This document shows positions 42,696 to 51,004 of a stretch of DNA of 64,000 bases, in pieces (position 1 is the stretch's first letter; each line of letters starts with the position of its first letter). The notes below the pieces were generated by a model. That model saw nothing but the letters and a program-made list of their open reading frames with translations, searched no databases and was not told where the DNA came from. The translations under genes were made by a program, and so were the position numbers. This DNA comes from VRUE01 sp963732225 (GTDB lineage: Bacteria > Actinomycetota > Thermoleophilia > Solirubrobacterales > 70-9): contig CAVSYR010000002.1 of NCBI GenBank assembly GCA_963732225.1, positions 186,001-250,000 on the forward strand, written 5' to 3'.

Positions 42696-43823
42696 TTGAT
42701 GCTCGCCGCGATCTTCTGGGTCTCCGCTGCGCTGATCGTCTACACGCATCTCGGCTATCCACTCGTCTTGCGCCTGCTCGTCGCCCTGCGCCGGCCGCGG
42801 AAGCCGCCGGCCGAGCCCACCGAGCTGCCACATGTCTCGCTGATCGTCGCCGCCTACGACGAGGAGGAGGTGATCGAGGCGAAGGTCGCCAACGCGCTCG
42901 CCCTCGACTACCCGCGCGAGCTGCTCGAGTTGATCGTCGCCTCCGATGGCTCTTACGACGCGACGGCCGAGCGCGCCCGCGCCGCCCGCGCCGACCTCGT
43001 CCTCGAGCTGCCCCGCGGTGGCAAGCTGGCGGCGCAGAACGCGGCAGCCGACCAGGCCTCCGGCGAGATCCTCGCCTTCTCCGATGCCAACAGCGAGTGG
43101 CGCCCCGACGCCCTGCGCAAGCTCGTCGCCCCCTTCGTCGATGCCAAGGTCGCCTACGCCTGCGGCCAGGTTCGCTTCCTCGATGCCGACGGCGACAACC
43201 TCGAGGGTGCTTACTGGCGCTACGAGATGGCGGTCCGTGAGATGGAGTCCTCGCTGGCCGGGATCACCGCCGGCAACGGCGCGATCTACGCCGTGCGCGC
43301 CAGGGACTACCTGCCGCTAGACCCCTCGGGCAGCCACGATCTCTCCTTCCCCTTCGCCCTCGCCAAGCGCCACAAGCGCTCGCTCTACGTGCCCGCCGCT
43401 CGCGCCGAGGAGAAGATGGTGCCGACGATGGAGGGGGAGTTCGCCCGCAAACGGCGGATGATGGTCGGCATCTGGGACATCGTCGTCGGCGAGGGGATGA
43501 TCTCGCCGCGCGGCTACTCGACCCTTTACGCCTTCGAGCTCTTCTCCCATCGCCTGCTGCGCTACCTGACCCCGTTCCTCCACTTCGCCGCCTTCCTCGC
43601 CAACCTCGCCCTGCTGGGTAGCGGCACCGTCTACGTCGTCACCTACGGCATCCAGGTCGCCGCGATCGCGGCGGCGCTGTTTGGCGGCAGCTTCCCGGTC
43701 GGCCCGCTGCGCGTCGCCCGTTACTACGCGATGACGACCCTCTCGATCGCCGCCGGGCTCTGGGACCGCTTCCGCCATGGTCGGCCCGCCGGGGCTTGGG
43801 AAAAGGCACCGGGAACGCGATGA
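42696..43823 (+). CDS. Membrane family 2 glycosyltransferase (processive-like)
   Basis: 375 residues. TTG 42696 or ATG 42699 both fit. One N-terminal helix, then a GT2 domain with VSLIVAAYDEEEVIEAKV, VASDGSYDAT, a DxN-type FSDANSEW and RKRRMMVGIWDI (a Q/RxxRW-like position), followed by two to three C-terminal helices. The architecture resembles BcsA/HAS-like or PgaC-type synthases, though the QxxRW motif is altered to KRRMMVG, so processive activity is uncertain. Confidence 0.9.
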   Translation: MMLAAIFWVSAALIVYTHLGYPLVLRLLVALRRPRKPPAEPTELPHVSLIVAAYDEEEVIEAKVANALALDYPRELLELIVASDGSYDATAERARAARADLVLELPRGGKLAAQNAAADQASGEILAFSDANSEWRPDALRKLVAPFVDAKVAYACGQVRFLDADGDNLEGAYWRYEMAVREMESSLAGITAGNGAIYAVRARDYLPLDPSGSHDLSFPFALAKRHKRSLYVPAARAEEKMVPTMEGEFARKRRMMVGIWDIVVGEGMISPRGYSTLYAFELFSHRLLRYLTPFLHFAAFLANLALLGSGTVYVVTYGIQVAAIAAALFGGSFPVGPLRVARYYAMTTLSIAAGLWDRFRHGRPAGAWEKAPGTR

Positions 43824-43843
43824 GGGATCGCGGGTAGTCCGTC

Positions 43844-44407
43844 ATGCCCAGAGCCTTTGACATCGCGATCGCGCTGCTGGCGCTCGCCGTCTTCTCGCCC
43901 GTGCTCTTGATCGCGGCGATCGCGATCAAGCTCGGCAGCCGCGGCCCGGTTGTCTACCGCCAGCGCCGCGTCGGGCTGCACGGCGACGAGTTCGAGATGC
44001 TGAAGCTGCGCACGATGGTGGCCGGCTCCGATCCGGTCGGGGTCGGCACGGCCGTCACCCGCGACGACCCGCGCGTCACCGCCGCTGGCCGCGTCCTGCG
44101 CCGCACCTCGCTCGACGAGATCCCCAACCTGGTCAACGTCCTGCGCGGCGAGATGGCAATCGTCGGCCCGCGCCCAACGATTCCGGCCCAGGTGATCGAC
44201 TACACGCCGCGCCAGCACCGCCGCCACGAGGTGCGCCCCGGCATCACCGGTTGGGCCCAGGTCCAGGGCCGCGCCGGCATCCCCTGGGAGGAGCGAATCG
44301 AGCTCGACGTCTACTACGTCGACCATCGCAGCGCCAACCTCGACGCCCGCGTCCTCACCAAGACGCTTTGGCTGCTGATCACCGGCCACGGCCTCGCCCC
44401 GGACTAG
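43844..44407 (+). CDS. Monotopic phosphoglycosyl transferase (PglC/WcaJ C-domain type)
   Basis: 187 residues, the short PglC-like form with one N-terminal re-entrant helix (FDIAIALLALAVFSPVLL). Family motifs are VYRQRRVG, EMLKLRTM, RRTSLDEIPNLVNVLRGEM with the catalytic Asp-Glu, and MAIVGPRP and RPGITGWAQV. It transfers a sugar phosphate from UDP-sugar to undecaprenyl phosphate, the first committed step for the glycan whose dedicated sugar is likely made by the dehydratase at 34289. Confidence 0.94.
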   Translation: MPRAFDIAIALLALAVFSPVLLIAAIAIKLGSRGPVVYRQRRVGLHGDEFEMLKLRTMVAGSDPVGVGTAVTRDDPRVTAAGRVLRRTSLDEIPNLVNVLRGEMAIVGPRPTIPAQVIDYTPRQHRRHEVRPGITGWAQVQGRAGIPWEERIELDVYYVDHRSANLDARVLTKTLWLLITGHGLAPD

Positions 44408-44418
44408 GCTTGGCGAGG

Positions 44419-44967
44419 ATGAGCGACCGACCCGAAGTCACACTGCGGCCTTTCGAGCCCGGCGATGGTGCCGCCGTGCATCGCTGGTTCAACAACCCGG
44501 CGGCGACCGCCTCACTGATGGAGCAGCGTGATGGGTTCTCCGAGGCCGAAGCCGAGGCCTGGGTCGGCCGGGCGATGGATGACTCGGGCGAGGATCGCAA
44601 GTACGCGATCGAGGTCGAGGGCTATGACGAGCCGGTCGGCTTCACCGCCCTCTACGGCCTCTTCCGCCAGACCGCGCCGGAGCTTGGCGCCCTGATCGGC
44701 GACGACGTGCGCGGCAAGGGCGTCGGCCGCCGCGCCGAGGCGCTGACCCTGGCCAAGGCCTTCGACGAGTTCGGCGCCCACCGCGTCTACGGACGCATTC
44801 CGGCCCGCAACGAGGTGGCGAAGAAGACGGTCGCCGGCCTCGGTTGGAAGCACGAGGGGACGATGCGCGCCCACCTGCGCCGCGAGGACGCTCCCGCCGA
44901 TGACTGCGAGGTCTGGGGCGTCCTGCCCGACGAGTTCCGCACCGCAGCGGCCGACCTGCTCTCGTGA
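44419..44967 (+). CDS. GNAT family N-acetyltransferase
   Basis: 182 residues from ATG 44419, preceded by GCGAGG. The GNAT fold shows TLRPFEPGDGAAVHRWFNNP, a middle VGFTALYGL strand and the acetyl-CoA loop GDDVRGKGVGRRAEAL, ending with RNEVAKKTVAGLGWKHEG. Members near phosphoglycosyl transferases often acetylate UDP-4-amino sugars (PglD-unlike GNAT type) or peptides; the context suggests sugar modification, as inference. It overlaps the next gene by 4 bases. Confidence 0.9.
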   Translation: MSDRPEVTLRPFEPGDGAAVHRWFNNPAATASLMEQRDGFSEAEAEAWVGRAMDDSGEDRKYAIEVEGYDEPVGFTALYGLFRQTAPELGALIGDDVRGKGVGRRAEALTLAKAFDEFGAHRVYGRIPARNEVAKKTVAGLGWKHEGTMRAHLRREDAPADDCEVWGVLPDEFRTAAADLLS

Positions 44968-45911
44968 GCAAAGCCGTCGCCGAGCTGATCGAGGATCGCG
45001 GTGCGGCCGCTGCGAGCGAGGAGTTTTTTCGCTCACGCCCGTTCCTCGACGCCGAAGGGGTCACCCACACGCTGCGGATCATGAGCGAGGCCGGCGAGCT
45101 TCTCGCTCCGCTGATCGTGCGCGAGATAGAGGGCACCAACGAGCGCGACGCAATTTCCCCCTACGGATATCCGGGGCTGGTCGAGGGGAGTCGGGGGGAT
45201 CCCTCCTGCCTCGACCCGGAGTCGATCGACTTCAGCGCCACCGGCCTGGTCACGATCTTCCTCCGTCACACCCTCGGCAATCCGCCCCTTGGCGCCGCCA
45301 GCGAGCGCAACGTGGTCCAGATCGCCGACCCGACCCTGCCCGCCAAGAGCCGCGGCAGCGACCGCAACCAGATCAACAAGAACCTGCGCAACGGCTACGA
45401 GCTGAGCCTCGTTCCGGGGCCCGAGACCAGCGCCGACCAGCGCGCCGGGTTCCTCTCCGCCTACGAGCAGACGATGCACCGCACCGCTGCCGCCGAGCGC
45501 TACTTCTTCGGCGCGGCCTACTTCGATCGCATCCTCGAGTCCTCGCGCACCTGGCTGGCCCTCGCCAAGGCCCCTGATGGGACGATCGCCGGCGCCTCGA
45601 TCGCCGCCAGCAGCGACGGCTACCTCCACTACTACCTCAGTGGCAGCGCCGACTCGCATCTGCGCGACTCGCCGATGAAGAACGTCGTCGCCTCACTGGC
45701 CGAGTTCGCCACCGAGCGCGGCGAACCACTCAACCTCGGCGGCGGCATCAGCCGCGGCGATCGGCTCGAGGAGTTCAAGCGCGGCTTCGCCAATCGCGAG
45801 CTGCCCTGGCTCAGCTCCGAGCTCGTCGCCGATCCAGCTGCCTACGCCCGGCTCTCGGCCGGCCGTGATGCGGGCAGCTTCTTCCCCGCTTACCGCGCTC
45901 CCAGCGCTTAG
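44964..45911 (+). CDS. FemAB/BioF2-like GNAT-fold acyltransferase
   Basis: 315 residues with a pattern of FemAB-type or Acetyltransf_6 proteins: SDRNQINKNLRNGYEL in the middle, YFFGAAYFDRIL and a C-terminal HYYLSGSADSHLRDSPMKNV region with LNLGGGISRGDRLEEFKRGF. Such proteins move aminoacyl or acyl groups in exopolysaccharide or peptidoglycan precursor synthesis. It ends with a 4-base overlap with the convergent DUF3105 gene. Confidence 0.8.
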   Translation: MSKAVAELIEDRGAAAASEEFFRSRPFLDAEGVTHTLRIMSEAGELLAPLIVREIEGTNERDAISPYGYPGLVEGSRGDPSCLDPESIDFSATGLVTIFLRHTLGNPPLGAASERNVVQIADPTLPAKSRGSDRNQINKNLRNGYELSLVPGPETSADQRAGFLSAYEQTMHRTAAAERYFFGAAYFDRILESSRTWLALAKAPDGTIAGASIAASSDGYLHYYLSGSADSHLRDSPMKNVVASLAEFATERGEPLNLGGGISRGDRLEEFKRGFANRELPWLSSELVADPAAYARLSAGRDAGSFFPAYRAPSA

Positions 45912-46690
45912 CCGACGGTTGGTTCGACCGGCGTCGGGCCAGTGAAGGGGAAGCCTTCGACCGGCTCGCGGCCGTGGCCCCAGGTCTGCTTGCCGAAGTC
46001 GCGGATCGCGTCGAGCGTGATCTGGCCCTTGTATTCGTTGCAGCCAAGCAGGTTGCGCCAGGTCGTCGCTGCCACTTCGTAGGGCATGTTGGTGTTGGGG
46101 AAGAGCAGCGTCGCTCCGTACATCGTTTCGTAGAGCCCGACCAGTTCCAGCTGCGCGCTTTCGGAGAGATCCGGCGAGTACTGGATCTCAAGCCGGCCGT
46201 GCTCCATCGAGTGGACGAAGTCGATTTCCTGCGGCATTTCCTTGTAGGCGCCGTCGGCCTGCTGGAAAGGCGGTTCGACGTGGTTGCCCGAGGTCGGCGG
46301 GTTGGTTTTGTATTCGGGCGTCGGTGCGGTCGGCGGGATGTGTTCGTGGCCCTCTTCAGGCAGGTGGAGTCGAAGGTCGCAGCCAGCCTTTTTCGCCGCC
46401 TCTTTGAGGTTGGTGACTTTCACCGCGGCGACCGCGGTACCGCTGCGCGTATCCGGCTGCACGCCGTTGGTCGAGCCCGACTGCTGGTCGATGTGGGCGT
46501 TGCCACTGTCGTTCTTGTTGGCGGCGGAGACGATCACCGCGACGATTCCAACCAGGACGAGGATTCCGACGATGCCCGCGGCTCCGTAGCCGATCATCAG
46601 GCGCCGTTTGGCCGAGCCAGCCTGTTTCTGCTCGCGCTCCTGCCGCGCTTGGCGGAGCCGCTCCCTCTCTTCCTCCCTGCGATTGGCCAT
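45908..46690 (-). CDS. DUF3105 domain membrane protein
   Basis: 260 residues. A basic/acidic cytoplasmic start (NRREEERERLRQARQERE), one helix (LMIGYGAAGIVGILVLVGIVAVIV, in part) and an exported DUF3105 domain with YKTNPPTSGNHVEPP, DFVHSMEHGRLEIQY and GCNEYKGQITLDAIRDFG. Function unknown. Glutamate codons change from GAG before the helix to mainly GAA after it. It lies downstream of metF with a 16-base gap. Confidence 0.88.
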   Translation of the reverse strand: MANRREEERERLRQARQEREQKQAGSAKRRLMIGYGAAGIVGILVLVGIVAVIVSAANKNDSGNAHIDQQSGSTNGVQPDTRSGTAVAAVKVTNLKEAAKKAGCDLRLHLPEEGHEHIPPTAPTPEYKTNPPTSGNHVEPPFQQADGAYKEMPQEIDFVHSMEHGRLEIQYSPDLSESAQLELVGLYETMYGATLLFPNTNMPYEVAATTWRNLLGCNEYKGQITLDAIRDFGKQTWGHGREPVEGFPFTGPTPVEPTVG

Positions 46691-46706
46691 GCGAGGACCA
46701 GTTTAC

Positions 46707-47624
46707 TCAGAGTGACTTGGCCAAGTCGCCGCTGTCGTCGCGGCCGCGCTCCCAGGGTCGGGCCGCCTGCAGCGAGCCCAGCACCGCCCACGTCGCCGGC
46801 GCCCGGTTGAGCGCGTAGAAGTGGATGCCAGGCGCACCCGCGAGCAGCAGCTCCGAGCACTGCTGGGCGGCGTAGGCGACGCCGAGCTCGAACTCGGCCT
46901 TCTCATCCCCGCCCGCCGCGGCGAAGGCGGCTTCGAGCCGGGGCGGGATCGAGGCGTCGCAGAGACTGCAGATGCGCTTGGTCTGGGCGAAGCTCGCCAC
47001 CGGTATGACCCCGGCGATGATCGGTACCTCGATCCCGGCCGCGCGCGCCGCGGCGACGAAGTCGAAGTAGACCTGGTTGTCGAAGAAGAGCTGGGTGATC
47101 AGGAATGAAGCGCCAGCCTCGACCTTGGTCTTCAGGTAGGCCAGGTCGGTCTCCAGGTCGGGCGCCTCGGGATGGACCTCCGGAAAGCAGGCGCCGCCGA
47201 CCGTGAACGGCCAGCGCGAACCGATGAAGGCGGTCAGCTCGGCGGCGCTGCCCAGCCCACCCTCGGGCTGGACGAAGTCCTCCTGGCCGCGCGGCGGGTC
47301 GCCGCGCAGGGCGAAGACGTTCTCGATCCCCGCCGCCTCGATCTGATCCAGCGTCTGCGCCAGGCCCTCGGACGTCTCGCCGACGCAGCTCAGGTGCGCC
47401 ATCGTCTCGTAGCCGAGCTCATCCTTGAGCTGGCGGGTGATCTCGACCGTGCCGTCGCGGGTCGAGCCACCGGCGCCGTAGGTGACCGAGACGAAGTCGG
47501 GCTCCAGCTCGCGCAGCGAGCGCGCCGTCGCCAGCAGCCCCTCGCGCCCCTCGTCGGTCTTCGGCGGGAAGAGCTCGACCGAGAAGGTCGGCGCTTTGGC
47601 GGCGATGATCTCGTCTATACGCAC
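46707..47624 (-). CDS. metF: Methylenetetrahydrofolate reductase
   Basis: 305 residues, TIM-barrel flavoprotein: FSVELFPPKTDEGREGL, VSVTYGAGGSTRDGT, HLSCVG, NVFALRGDPPRG, ITQLFFDNQVYFDF and GVIPVASFAQTKRI are the family signatures. It reduces methylene-THF to methyl-THF for methionine synthesis. The length matches bacterial MetF. It follows the sugar transporter after 13 bases, probably cotranscribed but not functionally linked. Confidence 0.96.
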   Translation of the reverse strand: MRIDEIIAAKAPTFSVELFPPKTDEGREGLLATARSLRELEPDFVSVTYGAGGSTRDGTVEITRQLKDELGYETMAHLSCVGETSEGLAQTLDQIEAAGIENVFALRGDPPRGQEDFVQPEGGLGSAAELTAFIGSRWPFTVGGACFPEVHPEAPDLETDLAYLKTKVEAGASFLITQLFFDNQVYFDFVAAARAAGIEVPIIAGVIPVASFAQTKRICSLCDASIPPRLEAAFAAAGGDEKAEFELGVAYAAQQCSELLLAGAPGIHFYALNRAPATWAVLGSLQAARPWERGRDDSGDLAKSL

Positions 47625-47637
47625 GGACGCAGGGTAG

Positions 47638-49032
47638 CTACGCGCGCGCCCTGCGGTGGTCTACCCGGGCCTGGAAGTAGTCCTGGATGTCCTCGAGCCG
47701 CTTGCCCTTGGTCTCCGGCACGAACTTCCAGCAGAAGGCGAGGGTGAGCAGGCCGATAACGCCGTAGAACCAGAAGGCACCGCTGCGTCCCAGCGCTTCG
47801 ATCAGCAGCAGGAAGGTCAGCGAGACGATGAAGTTGAAGGTCCAGTTGGCCATCGTGCCCACCCCGGCCGCCTTGCTGCGCACGCTGAGCGGGTAGATCT
47901 CGGCGTTGAGCAGCCAGAAGATCGGCCCGAGGCTGATCGCGAAGGAGGCGACGTAGGCCATCAGGCTGCCGATCGCGATCACCGAGCCGACGGTGCTGTC
48001 GCCACCGGAGACCTTGAAGGCGGCGCCGAGGGCGAAGAGCGAGATCGACATGCCGGTGACGCCGATGAAGAGCAGTGTGCGCCGCCCCGCCCGGTCGAGC
48101 AGGCGCAGCGCGAGCAGGGTGAAGCCGACGTTGATCACGCCGACCCCGACGGCGGCGAGGATCGAGCCGGCCGAGGAGTTGACGCCGGTGAATTCGACGA
48201 TCGTCGGCGCGTAGTAGATGACCGTGTTGATCCCGGTCACCTGCTGCAGGATCGCCAGGCCGACGCCGACCACGAGCGCCGCTTTCACCACCGGCTGCAG
48301 CAGCTCGCTCCAGGCCCCGGGCTTCTCGTCGAGGCTGTCCTTGATCTCCTCCAGCTCGCGGTCGATCGTGTCCGGATCGTCGACCCGGATCTTGGCCAGC
48401 GTCGCCCGCGCGGCGAAGTCGTCGCCGCTCATCACCAGCCAGCGCGGGCTCTGCGGCATCCGCAGCATGCCGAAGCCGAGCGCCAGCGCCGGCACGCAGC
48501 CGAGCCCGAGCATCCAGCGCCAGCCTTCGCTGTGGTCGAAGGCGAGCCCGATCAGGTAGGCGACGAGGATGCCGATCGTCACCGCCAGCTGGAAGAAGCT
48601 GACCAGGCGCCCGCGACTCTCCGGCGGCGCCACCTCGGAGATGTAGACCGGCGCCGCGGCGGAGGCGAGGCCGATTGCGACCCCGATCACGATGCGGGCG
48701 ATGACCAGCACCTCAACCCCCGGCGCCGCCGCGCTGGCAAGGGCGCCGACGATGAAGACGCTGGCGGCAAGCAGGATCATCGAGCGTCGCCCGTAGGTGT
48801 CAGCCGCCGGCCCAGCGATCGCCGCTCCTGCCACTGCCCCGATCGGCACCGCCGCGACGACCAGTCCCTGGGCGAAGCTGCCGAGATCGAAGTCGGTCTT
48901 GATGAAGAGCAGGGCCCCGGCGATGACGCCGGTGTCATAGCCGAAGAGCAGCCCGCCGAGGCCGGCAATCGCAGCCGTCAGCACAACGTTGCGCCGCGCC
49001 CTCCTGCGGGACGCCTCGAGACCGTCGCTCAT
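47638..49032 (-). CDS. MFS sugar porter (sugar:H+ symporter family)
   Basis: 464 residues from ATG 49032, with 12 helices. Sugar-porter signatures are GLGGLLFGYDTGVIAGAL, DTYGRRSM, PQSPRWLVMSG, QQVTGINTVIYYAPTI and the C-terminal PETKGKRLEDIQ. The family includes XylE, GalP, AraE and IolT; the substrate is not readable. An upstream extension is not credible. A 416-base region without a clear gene precedes it. Confidence 0.94.
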   Translation of the reverse strand: MSDGLEASRRRARRNVVLTAAIAGLGGLLFGYDTGVIAGALLFIKTDFDLGSFAQGLVVAAVPIGAVAGAAIAGPAADTYGRRSMILLAASVFIVGALASAAAPGVEVLVIARIVIGVAIGLASAAAPVYISEVAPPESRGRLVSFFQLAVTIGILVAYLIGLAFDHSEGWRWMLGLGCVPALALGFGMLRMPQSPRWLVMSGDDFAARATLAKIRVDDPDTIDRELEEIKDSLDEKPGAWSELLQPVVKAALVVGVGLAILQQVTGINTVIYYAPTIVEFTGVNSSAGSILAAVGVGVINVGFTLLALRLLDRAGRRTLLFIGVTGMSISLFALGAAFKVSGGDSTVGSVIAIGSLMAYVASFAISLGPIFWLLNAEIYPLSVRSKAAGVGTMANWTFNFIVSLTFLLLIEALGRSGAFWFYGVIGLLTLAFCWKFVPETKGKRLEDIQDYFQARVDHRRARA

Positions 49033-49448
49033 CCCACGGGGACCGTATACCGCCCCGCCGGACGAGCCCAATTCCCGGAGTTTGCGGGAACGTATTCGTC
49101 GCCCCCCTAGCGGCTCGTTCGGGTGCGCGCTAAGTTGAAATTGCGACTGGGAGGGACGGGGTCCGCGGAAGCCCACCGGACACCGCCTCGAAGGTGGCGC
49201 GACGAGCTTCAGTGTGCGAAGGCTACGTGCACGGCAGGCAACCGAGCGCCACCGCCGGTCGCGTTTCTCGTTGTATGGGGGAGACGTGTCCGACCGCCCG
49301 CCTAGCGTGGCGTCAGGTCGTCGAGCGCCTGCCCTCGACCGCCGCGCGTGCCGGGGCGCAGCACCCGGGAGCTGGGCGTCGCCGCGAGACCCGGAAGGCC
49401 GCCGCGACTAGCCCGCCCGCTCCCATCTCCTATGCGAGGATCACGGCG
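49033..49448. other. Unassigned 416-base intergenic region
   Basis: The region lies between the divergent sugar porter and enoyl-CoA hydratase genes. It is very GC-rich, lacks a credible coding frame and contains several hairpins, for example TAGCG/CGCTA around the block near 49110-49140. It should hold two promoters. I looked for RNase P, SRP, tmRNA and common riboswitch signatures and could not make a convincing match, although GGCAGGCAACC near 49230 has a passing riboswitch look. Confidence 0.4.
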
Positions 49449-50201
49449 ATGAGCGACGAGCTTCGCTACGAGCGCATCGGCGCCGCCTCGGTGCTGACGA
49501 TCGATCGACCCGAGCGCCGCAACGCGATCGATGGCGCTGCGGCAGAGGCCTTCCGCGCGGGGTTGAAGGAGTTCGAGGCCGACGATGGCGCCCGCGTGCT
49601 CGTCCTCACCGGCACCGGTGGCCAAGCGTTCTGCGCCGGTGCCGACCTGAAAGCGATGGACCTCGACGTCGATCACCCGCACGGCCCGATGGGGCCGACG
49701 CGCCTCACCCCCGCCAAGCCGGCGATCGCCGCGGTCGATGGCTGGTGCCTGGCGGGTGGGGTGGAGCTGGCGCTCTGGTGCGACATGCGCATCGCCACCC
49801 CGCAATCGACCTTTGGCCTCTTCGAGCGCCGCTGGGGCGTGCCGCTGGTCGACGGCGGCACCCAGCGCCTGCCCCGCGTTATTGGCATGGGCCGGGCGCT
49901 GGAGCTGATCCTCATCGGCCGCCCGGTCGAGGCCGAGGAGGCCCACCGCATCGGCCTGGTCAACGAGTTGGTCGAGCCCGGCAAGCAGCTCGAGCGCGCC
50001 CTCGAGCTGGCCGAGCGGATCGCCGCCTTCCCGCAGGAGACGATGCTGGCCGATCGCCGCGCCGCGATCGAGGGCTTCGGCCTACCGCTCGCCGAGGGCA
50101 TCGCGCTCGAGCACAAGCTGGGCCGCGAGACTCTCCACGTCGCCGTCAAAGGAGCCCAGCGCTTCGCCGGCGGCGCCGGTCGCCACGGCGAGGGCGTCTA
50201 G
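49449..50201 (+). CDS. Enoyl-CoA hydratase/isomerase family (crotonase) protein
   Basis: 250 residues from ATG 49449 after a GCGAGG Shine-Dalgarno. Crotonase motifs: TIDRPERRNAID, QAFCAGADLKAM (oxyanion hole), AVDGWCLAGGVELALWCDMRIA, FGLFERRWGVPLVDGGTQRLPR with the first catalytic Glu position, and AEEAHRIGLVNELV. It acts on acyl-CoA thioesters, probably in fatty acid breakdown. The adjacent convergent TetR gene may regulate such a pathway. Confidence 0.93.
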   Translation: MSDELRYERIGAASVLTIDRPERRNAIDGAAAEAFRAGLKEFEADDGARVLVLTGTGGQAFCAGADLKAMDLDVDHPHGPMGPTRLTPAKPAIAAVDGWCLAGGVELALWCDMRIATPQSTFGLFERRWGVPLVDGGTQRLPRVIGMGRALELILIGRPVEAEEAHRIGLVNELVEPGKQLERALELAERIAAFPQETMLADRRAAIEGFGLPLAEGIALEHKLGRETLHVAVKGAQRFAGGAGRHGEGV

Positions 50202-50202
50202 C

Positions 50203-50895
50203 TCAAACCGCCGGGGCGTGCTCACGCGCCACGCGCCGCATCTCGTCTTCGGCCGCTTCGGGGCCCAGATAGGGCATCAGCACGGCGAAGACGAGGTCGG
50301 GCAGGATGCGGGTCAGCTCCGGCCCCCGCCCGGCGCGGATCTCGTCGAAGATCATCGAGGCGGCACCGCCGATCGCGAAGCGGGCGGTATCGGCGGGTAG
50401 TTCCTCGCCCTGGTTGGCGTACTGGCGCCCCTCCTCGAGAAACGGGGTGAAGCGCGCCAGGGCCGAGCGGTAGCGGGCGCGGGCGTCGTCCCCGGCGGCG
50501 GTCACCTCGACCATCGACAAGCGGGCGATCCCGGCCTCGATCGAGAGCAGTCCGACCAGGGCACCGAGGGCGGCCGAGATCCGCTCCGGCCACGGTCGAT
50601 CGGCGGCAGCCTCGAAGGCGCTGCTCATGTGGGCGAGGAGGACGTCGAAGACAGCCTCGTAGGCCTCGAGGAAGCAGCTCTCCTTGTCACCGAACATCTG
50701 CTCGAAGGTCTGCTCGGAGACGCCCGCCACCTCGATCACGTCCTTGACGGTCGTCGCTTCGTAGCCTTTTGCCGCCGCGACGCGCAACATCGCCTCCAGA
50801 AGACGCTCCCTTTCGGAGCGCACCAGGTAGGCGCGTGGCAAGCTTTGCGTACTGCCTTGTGTTTTTTCTGCGCTTGAAATTGGCGACGGATCCAT
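50203..50895 (-). CDS. TetR/AcrR family transcriptional regulator 1
   Basis: 230 residues from ATG 50895; an ATG at 50931 also fits. The N-terminal HTH spans about 28-75 (ERERLLEAMLRVAAAKGYEATT, then VSEQTFEQMFGDKESCFLEAY). The ligand domain ends with ILPDLVFAVLMPYLG, an end shared by all TetR proteins in this array. It converges on the hydratase gene and is divergent from the dehydrogenase, with a 109-base gap between. Confidence 0.9.
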   Translation of the reverse strand: MDPSPISSAEKTQGSTQSLPRAYLVRSERERLLEAMLRVAAAKGYEATTVKDVIEVAGVSEQTFEQMFGDKESCFLEAYEAVFDVLLAHMSSAFEAAADRPWPERISAALGALVGLLSIEAGIARLSMVEVTAAGDDARARYRSALARFTPFLEEGRQYANQGEELPADTARFAIGGAASMIFDEIRAGRGPELTRILPDLVFAVLMPYLGPEAAEDEMRRVAREHAPAV

Positions 50896-51004
50896 CGATT
50901 CAGAGTAGGGCAGTGTTCTCAAGCTGTCCAACCGATTTCGCAGCCCGACGCCCAGGTCTGGCCGCGATGTCCAAGCGCCCGACGGCGACGCCTACACTGC
51001 GTCG

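Noticed and set aside
47656..49110. Long plus-strand frame opposite the sugar porter
   Set aside because: Hydrophilic shadow of the transporter codons; the porter has complete MFS signatures.
49230..49260. SAM or cobalamin riboswitch in the porter/hydratase gap
   Set aside because: The GGCAGGCAACC string alone is not enough; other conserved boxes are missing.
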